Source: Nocardioides marinisabuli | GTDB lineage: Bacteria > Actinomycetota > Actinomycetes > Propionibacteriales > Nocardioidaceae | DNA length: 64,000 nt | Direction: 5' to 3' | NCBI RefSeq assembly: GCF_013466785.1 | Contig: NZ_CP059163.1 | Span: forward strand, 2,728,001 to 2,792,000 | In this document: piece after piece, positions 55,701 to 64,000 of the stretch | Layout: every line of letters begins with the position of its first letter | Numbering within the stretch: the first letter of the stretch is position 1 | The notes under the pieces: generated by a model | What the model saw: only the letters and a program-made list of their open reading frames with translations | What the model was told of the DNA's origin: nothing | Databases searched by the model: none | Translations under genes and position numbers: made by a program

Positions 55701-58249
55701 CAGCGGCGGGCGTCCCGCTCCTGGGCGGCCAGCGCGCGCAGCACGTCGGCGCGGCCCTCGAGCACGAAGCGCTGGGCGGCGGCGGGCGCCGCGGTGCGCT
55801 CGAGCCAGGCGTCGACCTCCTCCACCAGCTCCGCGCTCGCGAGCGGGCTGGGGAAGATGTAGTTGAGCACGGTCGAGGCGCGGTGGGTGCCCAGGTGGTC
55901 CCAGAGCGTCTCGGCGGCCTCGAGGTACTTGTCGGCGTACGGCGCCAGCACCTCCTCCTGGCCCTGGCGCATGAACGAGAGCACGATGGAGCGGGCGGTC
56001 TCGTTGGGCACGTCGGTGCGCTCGACCGCCAGCTCCCACGCCTCGGCCTTGGCGTCGGCGTCGGGACGGGCGGCGCGGGCCGCGGCGGCGTGCTCCTGGC
56101 CCGAGATGGTGGCGTCCCCGGCCAGCTCGTCCTCGATGCGCGAGCCGGCGCGGCCCGCGGCGGCCAGCGAGGTCACCAGCGACCAGCGCAGGTCCTGGTC
56201 GACGCTGAGGCCCTCGATCTCCCAGGTGCCGTCGAGCAGGCCGGCCACGTCGTCGAGGGCGCGGTCGCTGTGCGCCGCTCCCGCGTAGGAGCGCACGAAG
56301 GTCAGCTGCTGGTCACTGCCGGGCTCGGCGGCCAGCGCCAGCTCGCGCAGCCCGGTCTCCCAGCGCGCCAGCAGGGCGGCGCGCCCCTCGGGTGCGGAGT
56401 ACGCCGAGGCCGCGGTCGCGGCGGTGCTCGGGATCCGGCTGACGCCCCAGGGGTCGGTCTCGCTGCCGATGTTGGCCAGCACCAGCTCGACGTAGTCGGT
56501 GGCGGCCATCTCGGCGTCGCGGGTCATGTCCCACGCCGCGCCCCACACCAGCGCGCGCGCCAGCGAGTCGTCGACGCGCGAGAGGCCCGCGATGGCGGTG
56601 GCCAGCGAGCGCTCGTCGAGCCGGATCTTGGCGTAGGTCAGGTCGGCGTCGTTGAGCAGCAGCAGGTCGGGCTGCGCCTCCCCGGCGAGATCGGCGATCT
56701 CGGTGAGCTCGCCCTCGACGTCGGTCTCGACGTAGCGGGTGCGCACCAGGCGGCCCTCGACCTCGTTGTAGAGGCCGATCCCGAGGCGGTGGCGACGCAG
56801 CTGCGGCCAGTCGGGGTGGGCGCCCTGGCGCACGGCCAGGCGGGTGTAGCGGCCCTCGGTGTCGAGGTCGAACTCGGCGCTGAGGGTGTTCACGCCGGCG
56901 GTCTGCAGCCACTCCTTGGCCCAGCCCGACAGCTCGCGGCCCGAGGACTTCTCCAGCGCGGCGAGCAGGTCGGCGAACTCGGAGTTGCCGTAGGCGAAGT
57001 CCTTGAAGTACTGCTGCAGCCCGCCGAGGAAGTCCTCGAGGCCGACCCAGGCCACCAGCTGCTTGAGCACCGAGGCGCCCTTGGCGTAGGTGATCATGTC
57101 GAAGTTGACCTCGACGGCCTGGAGGTCGTGGTTGTCGGCCGCGATCGGGTGCGTGCTGGGCAGCTGGTCGGCGCGGTAGCCGGTCTGCTTGCGCGCGTTG
57201 GCGAAGCCGGTCCAGGAGTCGGTGAACTCCGTGGCCTCCACCTCGGCGTGGTAGCAGGCCCACTCGGCGAACGACTCGTTGAGCCACAGGTCGTCCCACC
57301 ACTTCATGGTCACCAGGTCGCCGAACCACATGTGGGCCATCTCGTGCAGGATCACCGAGCAGCGGAACTCGTAGAACGAGCGCGGCTGGCGCGAGCGCGG
57401 CAGGTACTCGTCGCGCAGCGTCACGGCGCCGGCGTTCTCCATCGCGCCCATGTTGTACTCCGGCACGTAGAGCTGGTCGTACTTGCCGAAGGGGTAGGGG
57501 AAGTCGAAGGCCTCCTCGAAGAACGCGAAGCCCTGCCGGGTGATGGTCAGGACGTCGTCGAGGTCGCGCTCGAGGTACTCCACCAGCGACTGGCGGCAGT
57601 AGTGGCCCAGCGGGATGGTGCCGTGCTTGCCCTCGTAGGAATCCTGGACCTCGTGGTACTCGCCGGCGATCAGCGCGGTGATGTAGGTCGACATCGGCTT
57701 CGTGGGCTCGAACTCCCACACGGCGCGGCCGTCGCCGAGGCCCTGCGGCTCGGGGGTGGGGGAGTTGGAGACGACCTTCCAGTCCTGGGGCGCGGTGACC
57801 CGGAAGCTGAAGACCGACTTGAGGTCGGGCTGCTCGAAGGTCGTGTAGACGCGCCGGGCGTCGGGCACCTCGAACTGCGAGTAGAGGTAGACCCGGTCGT
57901 CGGCGGGGTCGACGAAGCGGTGCAGGCCCTCGCCGGTGTGGGAGTAGGTGCAGTCGGCCCGCACGACCAGCTCGTTGTCGGCCGCGAGGTCGTCGAGCGC
58001 GATCCGGCTGTCGGCGTACGCCGTCGCGGGGTCGAGGCTGCGCCCGTTGAGGGTGATCTCGTGGACGGTCGCGTCGACGAGGTCGGCGAAGGTGGCCGCC
58101 CCCGGCTCGCTGCAGGTGAAGGAGATGGTGGTCGTGGACGCGAAGGTCTTCTCGCCCGTCGTGAGGTCCAGGTCGATGGAGTACGACGTGACGTCCAGGA
58201 GGGCGGCGCGGGTGGCGGCCTCGTCCCGGGTGAGGTTGGTTCCAGGCAT
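55700..58249 (-). CDS. pepN: Aminopeptidase N
   Basis: The 849-residue M1 metallopeptidase removes N-terminal residues from peptides in the cytoplasm. The exopeptidase motif GAMEN lies in PEYNMGAMENAGAV. The zinc site is HEMAHMWFGDLVT with Glu in LNESFAEW, and a catalytic Tyr is expected in the DMITYAKGASVLKQL segment. An ERAP1-like C-terminal domain completes it. ATG 58249 was chosen; ATG 58261 (MIGA) is also in frame. The stop codon lies in the repeat element. Confidence 0.95.
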   Translation of the reverse strand: MPGTNLTRDEAATRAALLDVTSYSIDLDLTTGEKTFASTTTISFTCSEPGAATFADLVDATVHEITLNGRSLDPATAYADSRIALDDLAADNELVVRADCTYSHTGEGLHRFVDPADDRVYLYSQFEVPDARRVYTTFEQPDLKSVFSFRVTAPQDWKVVSNSPTPEPQGLGDGRAVWEFEPTKPMSTYITALIAGEYHEVQDSYEGKHGTIPLGHYCRQSLVEYLERDLDDVLTITRQGFAFFEEAFDFPYPFGKYDQLYVPEYNMGAMENAGAVTLRDEYLPRSRQPRSFYEFRCSVILHEMAHMWFGDLVTMKWWDDLWLNESFAEWACYHAEVEATEFTDSWTGFANARKQTGYRADQLPSTHPIAADNHDLQAVEVNFDMITYAKGASVLKQLVAWVGLEDFLGGLQQYFKDFAYGNSEFADLLAALEKSSGRELSGWAKEWLQTAGVNTLSAEFDLDTEGRYTRLAVRQGAHPDWPQLRRHRLGIGLYNEVEGRLVRTRYVETDVEGELTEIADLAGEAQPDLLLLNDADLTYAKIRLDERSLATAIAGLSRVDDSLARALVWGAAWDMTRDAEMAATDYVELVLANIGSETDPWGVSRIPSTAATAASAYSAPEGRAALLARWETGLRELALAAEPGSDQQLTFVRSYAGAAHSDRALDDVAGLLDGTWEIEGLSVDQDLRWSLVTSLAAAGRAGSRIEDELAGDATISGQEHAAAARAARPDADAKAEAWELAVERTDVPNETARSIVLSFMRQGQEEVLAPYADKYLEAAETLWDHLGTHRASTVLNYIFPSPLASAELVEEVDAWLERTAAPAAAQRFVLEGRADVLRALAAQERDARR

Positions 58250-58369
58250 GGCGCCGATCATCGCACCGCCCGGCCCCGGGACCGCAACCAGATAGGCGGA
58301 GCACCCCTGGCCGCGCCGGGCCCGGCGTGGCAGGGTCTCCTGGGGCGGGTGAGTCCTGCTGCGACCGGT

Positions 58370-58383
58370 GTGACAAAAGTGAA
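58370..58383 (+). promoter_or_regulatory. GTGAC-N4-GTGAA direct repeat
   Basis: GTGACAAAAGTGAA places two GTGA-type half-sites 9 bp apart, 55 bp upstream of the CHAP-domain gene, in an A-rich tract. The same arrangement stands before the amidase gene at 62171. It could bind a response regulator of the OmpR class. Confidence 0.4.
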
Positions 58384-58437
58384 AAAAATTGACTCGACCG
58401 GCGTGTCGGTGCTTGACGTGGGGTTTAATCCCCACTC

Positions 58438-60108
58438 GTGATGATGACTCGGGATGCGCTGCGCGCTGTGACGAGCCGACCCCCCGGGCCGGGCGCCCGT
58501 CGGGGCGCGGGGCGCCTGGCGGGGCTGCTGCTCGCGCTGGCCGTCTCCTTGGTGGTCCTGCCGGCCGTGCCGGCGCAGGGCTACTCGACCTACCTGTGCA
58601 CCGGCTACGCCTCGTGCGAGTCGAAGGGCTACTCACACGCCGGCTACCGCACCGCGGGCCAGCAGATGTACTGGCGGATGTACGCCGGGCACAACTGCAC
58701 CAACTACGTCGCCTACCGCCTGGTGCAGAACGGGATGCCCAACGAGCGCCCGTGGACCGGCAGCGGCAACGCCACCAACTGGGGCGAGGCCATGAAGCAC
58801 CTGGTCGACGGCACCCCGGTCGTCGGCTCGATCGCCTGGTGGCGCGCCGGGGTGCCCGGCGGCGGGTCCGTGGGCCACCTGGCCTACGTCGAGCAGGTGG
58901 TCTCGCCCGACGAGATCATCGTCTCGGAGGACTCCTGGGGCGGCGACTTCCACTGGCGCCGCATCACCACGTCGGGCTCGGGCTGGCCGACCGGCTTCAT
59001 CCACTTCCGCGACCAGCAGGTCGAGGCGCAGGAGGCGCCCAGCATCACCGGCGACGCCGCGGTCGGCGCGACCCTGCGCGCCACCCCGGGCAGCTGGAAG
59101 CCCGCGAGCAGCACGCGCCTGCAGTGGTACGCCGGCAACACCCCGATCGCCGGCGCCGACGAGGAGACCTTCACCCCCACCGCCGCGCAGCGCCGCAACC
59201 GCCTCTCGGTGGCCGTCGTGGCCACCAAGAAGGGCTACGCCGACGGCACCGCGACGTCCTCGCGCACCAGCAAGGTCAAGCCCGGCACCCTCACCACGCG
59301 CAGCGCGCCCACCGTCACCGGCACCGCCCGCGTCGACGAGGTCCTGACCGCGACCCGCGGCGGCTACGAGCCGACCCCCGAGCAGACCGGCCTGCAGTGG
59401 TACGCCGACGGCTCGCCCCTCGAGGGGGCCACGACGGCGCGGCTGCGGCTGACGCCGGAGCTGGTCGACAAGCGGGTCGAGGTGCGCGAGACCGCGACCC
59501 TCGACGGCTACCGCACCAGCACCGTCGCGGTCGACGCCGGCCGGGTGGCGCCGGGCGTGCTCGTGGTGTCGGAGCCCTTCACGCTCACGGGCAAGGCCCG
59601 CCTGGGCAAGACCCTCGAGGTCGGGCGCGGCACCTACGCCCCCGCCGACGCCGAGGTCACCTACACCTGGCGCCGCGACGGCCAGGTCGTCACCGGCTCC
59701 TCCGTCGGCGCCGGCGGACGCCGCTACTCCCTCGGCGAGGGCGACGTGGGCCGGGTCCTCGAGGTCACCGTCGAGGTCTCGCGACCCGGCTACACGACGT
59801 ACACCGGCGTGCTGGGCACCGACGGCCCGGTCACCACCCGCTCGTCGATGGTGGTCGACGCGGTCGGGCGCACGCGCAAGGTGGTGGCCGACGTGTCCGT
59901 CACCGCCGCGGGGGTCGCGGAGCCCGGCGGGGTGGTGCGGCTGCTGGTCGGCGACCGCGAGAAGGTCGCCGAGCTCGAGGGCGGTGTCGTGCGGCTCCGG
60001 TTGGCCCGGCTCGACCCCGGCACCCACCGGGTGCGGGTCGTCTACGACGGCACCGACGTGGTCCGGCGCTCGCGCGAGGTCGTGCGGGTCGAGGTGCCCC
60101 GGCGCTGA
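58438..60108 (+). CDS. Secreted CHAP-domain peptidoglycan hydrolase with Ig-like repeats
   Basis: The 556-residue protein has a signal peptide (hydrophobic 28-46, cleavage near AQGYST). The CHAP domain (about 70-190) has catalytic Cys in [12 protein letters not shown], His in [12 protein letters not shown] and an acidic/Asn partner in [10 protein letters not shown]. Three Ig-like repeats (starting [28 protein letters not shown] and [14 protein letters not shown]) and a final beta domain follow. CHAP enzymes cut peptidoglycan peptides or amide bonds. The GTG start is followed by two ATG codons, so the exact start is uncertain. Confidence 0.88.
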   Translation: MMMTRDALRAVTSRPPGPGARRGAGRLAGLLLALAVSLVVLPAVPAQGYSTYLCTGYASCESKGYSHAGYRTAGQQMYWRMYAGHNCTNYVAYRLVQNGMPNERPWTGSGNATNWGEAMKHLVDGTPVVGSIAWWRAGVPGGGSVGHLAYVEQVVSPDEIIVSEDSWGGDFHWRRITTSGSGWPTGFIHFRDQQVEAQEAPSITGDAAVGATLRATPGSWKPASSTRLQWYAGNTPIAGADEETFTPTAAQRRNRLSVAVVATKKGYADGTATSSRTSKVKPGTLTTRSAPTVTGTARVDEVLTATRGGYEPTPEQTGLQWYADGSPLEGATTARLRLTPELVDKRVEVRETATLDGYRTSTVAVDAGRVAPGVLVVSEPFTLTGKARLGKTLEVGRGTYAPADAEVTYTWRRDGQVVTGSSVGAGGRRYSLGEGDVGRVLEVTVEVSRPGYTTYTGVLGTDGPVTTRSSMVVDAVGRTRKVVADVSVTAAGVAEPGGVVRLLVGDREKVAELEGGVVRLRLARLDPGTHRVRVVYDGTDVVRRSREVVRVEVPRR

Positions 60109-60155
60109 GGCGACGGTCGGGGAATAGCCGGGCGGGGCAGGTGATTGAACCTTCC

Positions 60156-60794
60156 ATGACTTCCGAGACCGCCACGGCGTCCAGCACGTCCACCACCTCC
60201 ACGGCCGACTTCTGGTTCGACCCCCTCTGCCCCTTCGCCTGGATCACCTCGCGGTGGGTCCTCGAGGTCGAGAAGGTGCGCGACGTCGAGGTCAGCTGGC
60301 ACCTGATGAGCCTGTCCTACCTCAACGAGGGCAAGGACGTGCCCGAGGAGTACCGCAAGGCGCTGGAGAAGGGCTGGGGCCCGGTGCGCGTCGCCATGGC
60401 CACCTGGCAGCGGCACGGCCAGGACCAGCTGCTCCCGCTCTACAGCGCCATGGGCACCCGCATCCACGACGACGGGCGCGGCCCCGAGCGCGACGTGGTC
60501 GTCGACGCCCTCGCCGAGGTGGGGCTGCCGTCGTCGCTGATCGAGGCGTGGGACGACGCGTCGTACGACGACGCCATCCGCGCCTCGCACCACGAGGGCA
60601 TGGACCAGGTCGGCGACGAGGTCGGGACCCCGACCATCGCGATCGACGGCACCGCCTTCTTCGGCCCCGTGCTCACCTCGATCCCGCGCGGCGAGGAGGC
60701 CGGCCGGGTCTGGGACGGCGCGGTGCTGCTGGCCGGCTACCCGCAGTTCTTCGAGCTGAAGCGCTCGCGCACCGCGGAGCTCGACTTCAGCTGA
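60156..60794 (+). CDS. DsbA-like protein related to mycothiol-dependent Rv2466c, monothiol
   Basis: The 212-residue protein closely resembles M. tuberculosis Rv2466c, a mycothiol-dependent DsbA-fold reductase. Shared stretches include [35 protein letters not shown]-like [19 protein letters not shown] and IPRGEEAG. The Rv2466c active site is CPWC; here it is CPFA, so only one Cys remains. A monothiol mechanism with mycothiol is possible. The N-terminal 17 residues are Ser/Thr-rich. It is cytoplasmic, with no signal peptide. Confidence 0.85.
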   Translation: MTSETATASSTSTTSTADFWFDPLCPFAWITSRWVLEVEKVRDVEVSWHLMSLSYLNEGKDVPEEYRKALEKGWGPVRVAMATWQRHGQDQLLPLYSAMGTRIHDDGRGPERDVVVDALAEVGLPSSLIEAWDDASYDDAIRASHHEGMDQVGDEVGTPTIAIDGTAFFGPVLTSIPRGEEAGRVWDGAVLLAGYPQFFELKRSRTAELDFS

Positions 60795-60810
60795 GGCTGG
60801 GTCGGCCGGG

Positions 60811-62088
60811 TCAGCCGGCGGTGTCGAGGGCGGCCAGCTGCGACTGCTTGCGCTGCAGCGCCTCGCGGTGCTCGGGGCGGGCGTCGACCAGCAGGTCGTC
60901 GAGCATCGCGCGCAGGCGTCGGGGGATCTGCAGGCTGTCCGCGCCCCAGTGGGCGATCTCGTCGACCGCGAGGTCGAGCAGCTCGGCGAACGTGACCTCG
61001 CGCGTGACCAGCCGGGCCGTCCCGTCCCCGTCGAGGTGCACGGGGTAGGGGTCGGACTCGGCGGCGATGCGGTGCAGCAGGTCGTGCAGCTGGTCGACGA
61101 CCTGCACGGCGGTCGTCGGGTCGTTGATGCCGGGGGAGAGGGCCCGCTCGGCGATGTCGACCAGGCGTCGCAGCCCGAAGGAGATGTCCTGCTGCAACGA
61201 CCGCTCGCGGGCGAGGTCGAGGTGGCGACCCAGGACCCGGGTCCAGTCGACGTCCGTGCCGCGGCCGCCGTGCACCATCGCCAGCGGGCGCGACTCGACC
61301 AGGAACGTGCCGAGCGGGTGCAGCAGCTCGACCCGTACGTCGTGGCGCTGCGCGGCCGCGGCGACCTGGTCGACGTCGACCGCGTCGAGGTAGCCGCTGC
61401 TGCGCGCCAGCACCACCTGCTGGTGCCCCAGGTAGGGCAGGTCGGGCGGGCCGTCGGGCATGCGGGTGCGGGCGCCGCGCCCGCGCTCGAGCAGGCCGCG
61501 CGTCTCCGCGGCGCTGCGGTGCAGGATGTTGGAGATGCCCACCGAGGCCGTGATGTGGTTGATGAACATCAGGAACATCGCCACCGCCGCGACGACCAGC
61601 GCGAACGCCAGGGTCACCGCCAGCTGCGGGACGGGGCTGTCGCCCGCGTCGGCAAGCGACCTCAGCACGGTCAGGGCGTAGACGAAGGTGGCGGTGAAGA
61701 CGCCCAGCGTGTGCTGGGTGACGCGGTCCTGCAGGAAGGTCTGCAGCACCCGGGGCGAGAACTGGCTGCTGGCCAGCTGCAGGACGACCATGGTGTTGGA
61801 GAAGACCAGCCCGGTCACCGAGATCATCGCGCCGGCGATGCTGGACAGCACGCTTCGCGCGCCCTCGACGTCGCCGGGGAAGAGGAAGGGCAGCAGGTCG
61901 GACAGGCCGGTCGAGTCGAGCCGGGGGACCACCAGCCCGAGCGCGATCGCGCCGAGCGACCACAGGGCCGGGACCACCCAGAACGGGCGCACCAGCCGGC
62001 TGGCCAGGCGGGCGAACCAGCCCCGCCCGGCCTGGCGGCCGGAGGGTGCGGCAGGCACGGGGCTGGGCTGCGGCTGCGGGGTGCTCAC
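60811..62088 (-). CDS. DUF2254 membrane protein
   Basis: The 425-residue protein has four transmembrane segments in its first 220 residues (with SSIAGAMISVTGLVFSNTMVVLQLASSQFSPRVL, the DUF2254 signature, and HTLGVFTATFVYAL). A cytoplasmic C-terminal domain contains LSPGINDPTTAVQVVDQLHDLL. The function is unknown. GTG 62088 is chosen; TAGGAA lies 7 nt upstream on the minus strand. Confidence 0.87.
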   Translation of the reverse strand: MSTPQPQPSPVPAAPSGRQAGRGWFARLASRLVRPFWVVPALWSLGAIALGLVVPRLDSTGLSDLLPFLFPGDVEGARSVLSSIAGAMISVTGLVFSNTMVVLQLASSQFSPRVLQTFLQDRVTQHTLGVFTATFVYALTVLRSLADAGDSPVPQLAVTLAFALVVAAVAMFLMFINHITASVGISNILHRSAAETRGLLERGRGARTRMPDGPPDLPYLGHQQVVLARSSGYLDAVDVDQVAAAAQRHDVRVELLHPLGTFLVESRPLAMVHGGRGTDVDWTRVLGRHLDLARERSLQQDISFGLRRLVDIAERALSPGINDPTTAVQVVDQLHDLLHRIAAESDPYPVHLDGDGTARLVTREVTFAELLDLAVDEIAHWGADSLQIPRRLRAMLDDLLVDARPEHREALQRKQSQLAALDTAG

Positions 62089-62142
62089 CGCCCCATTCCT
62101 ACCGCCTGGGGGTCGGGGCGGCAGTGACAGGGGATCGACACT

Positions 62143-62156
62143 GTGACGGCAGTGAC
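62143..62156 (+). promoter_or_regulatory. GTGAC-N4-GTGAC direct repeat
   Basis: GTGACGGCAGTGAC has two half-sites 9 bp apart, 15 bp upstream of the amidase ATG. A further GTGAC lies at 62124. The spacing equals that of the site before the CHAP gene. Confidence 0.4.
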
Positions 62157-62170
62157 GCATGATGTCAGTG

Positions 62171-63397
62171 ATGTCTAGCCCACCGCTGCCGCGCCGCACC
62201 CTGGTCACCCGGGCCGCGGCCCTGTCGACCGTGCCCGCCCTCGGTGCCCTCGCGGGACCCCTCGCGCCGCCCGTCTCGGGTGCCACCACCACCCGTTCCG
62301 GCGGCGTGACCACCCACGAGATCAGCCTCGGCGGGCAGCGGCTCGCGCGCAGCGGGACGGGGCGCTGGGCCACCGGTCGCCTCGACACCGCGACGTACCG
62401 GATGCTCGCGCTGACCTGGAGCGGCGCAGCACCGGGCCTGCGGGTGCGCACCCGCAGCGGTGGCCGGTGGTCGTCGTGGCAGGCGCTGCGCGTTCTGCAC
62501 GACGGGCCCGACGCCGGCAGCGGCGAGGACAAGGGACGCCGCGGCACCGACCCGCTGTGGCTGCCCGAGGCCGACGGCGTCGAGGTGCTCGTCGTCGGAC
62601 GGCGACCCAGCGACCTCCGCCTGGTGCTGATCCACGCCGAGCAGCGCGCGCAGGACGCACGGGTGCGTCCGTCGCTGCCCGGCGCCCGCGCCGCCGCCAA
62701 GGACGAGCCCACTGACGAGCCCACCGGCGAGCCCACCGACGAGCCGGCCGAGGAGGGCGACGCCACGGCCCGCCGTCCGAGCCGCTCGCCGCGACCGCGG
62801 CTGCTGAGCCGCAGCGACTGGGGCGCCGACGACTCCTGGCGCGACGGCAAGCCGGTGATGTGCCGCACCATCCACCAGGTGCACGTGCACCACACCGCCA
62901 GCGGCAACGACTACAGCCGCGGCGACGTACCGGCCCTGATCCGCTCCATGTACCGCTACCACACCCAGTCGCTGGGCTGGTCCGACATCGGCTACAACTT
63001 CCTGGTCGACAAGTTCGGCCGCACCTGGGTCGGGCGCGCCGGGGGCCCGGGGCGCCCCGTGCGCGGCGCCCACACGCTGGGGTTCAACAACACCTCGATG
63101 GGCGTCGCGGTCATCGGCAACCTCGAGACCACCGGGGTCACCTCCAAGACGGTCACCGCCCTGGTCAAGCTCGCGGCGTGGAAGCTCGACAAGTACCGCC
63201 GTCGCCCCTCGGGCAAGGTGCGGGTCTACTGCACCGGCAGCGACAAGTACCGGCGCGGCTGGGTCAAGCTGCGCGTCATCGACGGCCACCGCGACACCAA
63301 CGACACCGCCTGCCCGGGCCAGTCGCTCTACGCCAAGCTGCCCGCGATCCGGCGCCGCACCCGCAAGCGCGCCAAGAAGTACGGCGGCACCGGCTGA
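62171..63397 (+). CDS. Exported N-acetylmuramoyl-L-alanine amidase (PGRP/Ami_2)
   Basis: The 408-residue protein has a probable Tat signal (PRRTLVTRAAAL then a hydrophobic stretch, residues 7-40). A beta-rich region follows, then a low-complexity linker of DEPT/GEPT repeats (about 178-196) and a PGRP amidase domain (about 215-400). Zn ligands are in VHVHHTASG, and IDGHRDTNDTACPG holds the later His and Cys; IGYNFLVD is typical. It cleaves peptidoglycan between MurNAc and L-Ala. ATGs at 62159 and 62162 are alternative starts. Confidence 0.87.
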   Translation: MSSPPLPRRTLVTRAAALSTVPALGALAGPLAPPVSGATTTRSGGVTTHEISLGGQRLARSGTGRWATGRLDTATYRMLALTWSGAAPGLRVRTRSGGRWSSWQALRVLHDGPDAGSGEDKGRRGTDPLWLPEADGVEVLVVGRRPSDLRLVLIHAEQRAQDARVRPSLPGARAAAKDEPTDEPTGEPTDEPAEEGDATARRPSRSPRPRLLSRSDWGADDSWRDGKPVMCRTIHQVHVHHTASGNDYSRGDVPALIRSMYRYHTQSLGWSDIGYNFLVDKFGRTWVGRAGGPGRPVRGAHTLGFNNTSMGVAVIGNLETTGVTSKTVTALVKLAAWKLDKYRRRPSGKVRVYCTGSDKYRRGWVKLRVIDGHRDTNDTACPGQSLYAKLPAIRRRTRKRAKKYGGTG

Positions 63398-63415
63398 GCC
63401 GGCGCCCTGCCCGAC

Positions 63416-64000
63416 TCACACCCCGCCGACGTAGGTCCCCGAGCCCGCCGCCGCGATCGCGTCCTTGACCGCCTTCGCCACCCAGGCGACCTCGGCGTCG
63501 TCGGCGACGTCGCGGGCCCGGGCCCGCACCCGCGAGGCCCGCATGCCCTGGTGGTCGACGACCTTGTGGCGCGCCCGACGGCGTGCAGCAGCGCGACGAG
63601 GGCCGCCGTACGCGGGTCGGGCCCGGCGCCGCCGACCAGCACCGAGGTCAGCTCGCGCCGCAGCACGGCCTCGCGGGTGCCGTCGCGCTCGGGCCAGCGG
63701 GTGCGGTGGAACAGCCCGAGCACGGTGTCGTCGCGCCGCTCGAGCACCCCCTGCTCGACGAGGCGCCCGGCCAGCGGTTCCTCGACCCCGCGCCCGAGGC
63801 GGGTCACCAGGTGCTGCGGGCTGCGCTCCTTGTGGGCCACCTCGGTCCAGGCCGCCGCGAGCAGGGCGTCCGTGGGGGCGTCGGTGCCGAGGGCGCGCAC
63901 CGTCCGGCGGCGCAGCAGCCCGCCGTGCTCGACGACCTCGACGCGCCCGGCCCGGTCGAGCTCGACGAGCAGCGCGCCCCCCAGCGCGGGCACCAGGTAG
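63416..64000 (-). pseudogene. GPP34 (Golgi phosphoprotein 3-like) gene, frameshifted and cut by the window edge
   Basis: The 5' end lies beyond the window. The visible protein reads PALGGALLVELDRAGRVEVV, then LLAAAWTEVAHKERSPQHLVTRLG and RTAALVALLHAVGRA, the GPP34 fold. There the frame breaks. The natural C-terminus (HKVVDHQGMRASRVRARARDV ... WVAKAVKDAIAAAGSG) continues in another frame if one base is added near 63568-63580. GPP34 proteins bind phosphoinositide-like head groups in eukaryotes; the bacterial role is unknown. A sequencing error is possible. Confidence 0.72.

Overview
The window is a high-GC actinobacterial chromosome segment. Gene content and order point to a Nocardioides-like member of the Propionibacteriales; this is an inference, since no rRNA or other phylogenetic marker is present. 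The genes are densely packed and many neighbours overlap by 4 bp (GTGA or ATGA). Many unlinked genes have a TANNNT box 6-8 nt before the start codon, as expected for leaderless mRNAs. Four tRNA genes (Leu-UAG, Lys-CUU, His-GUG, Arg-UCU) are present. The only mobile element is one complete IS481-family insertion sequence.

Region 1 (1-9.9 kb) keeps the mycobacterial backbone order cysM - murI - Rv1339-like metallo-beta-lactamase - RNase PH - RdgB. It is interrupted by a PAS protein, a secreted DUF3152 protease, a phosphodiesterase lipoprotein, an ABC exporter and an SGNH hydrolase. Region 2 (10-17.5 kb) has an acyltransferase with a disturbed 5' end, tRNA-Leu, a lipoprotein/acetyltransferase pair, and the IS481 copy inserted exactly between two convergent stop codons. 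After it come a Bcp peroxiredoxin and, divergently, a nickel/cobalt ECF transporter operon behind a Nur-type operator. Region 3 (17.5-31.8 kb) carries a penicillin-acylase family enzyme, a secreted Pro-rich protein, an MFS exporter, two phytoene-dehydrogenase-like flavoenzymes (one frameshifted), two sensor kinases, a pirin and an acetyltransferase.

Region 4 (31.9-41.7 kb) has tRNA-His and orn, a MauE/DsbA/deaminase operon, a PIG-L deacetylase divergent from a LuxR regulator, an NhaC-type antiporter and a receiver protein. It ends with the most interesting locus: a 24-residue peptide gene with a strong ribosome binding site (39141-39215), a cytochrome P450 28 bp downstream, and a histidine kinase translationally coupled to the P450. 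This looks like a minimal P450-modified RiPP system tied to signalling. Region 5 (41.7-50.1 kb) starts with a repeat cluster, then aminopeptidase P, a PrsW protease, two dynamin-like GTPases and EttA. Region 6 (50.1-64 kb) has a MarR regulator, a thiolase, a double-hotdog thioesterase, a truncated haemoglobin overlapping an MscS channel, PepN, two secreted wall hydrolases, an Rv2466c-like protein lacking its second active-site Cys, a DUF2254 protein and a frameshifted GPP34 gene cut by the window edge.

Structures not explained by genes are two copies of a four-unit palindromic repeat (10540-10682 and 55601-55700), a triple palindrome at 5743-5838, and the 41.7-42.2 kb repeat cluster. Three genes show single-base frame disruptions, which may be assembly errors.
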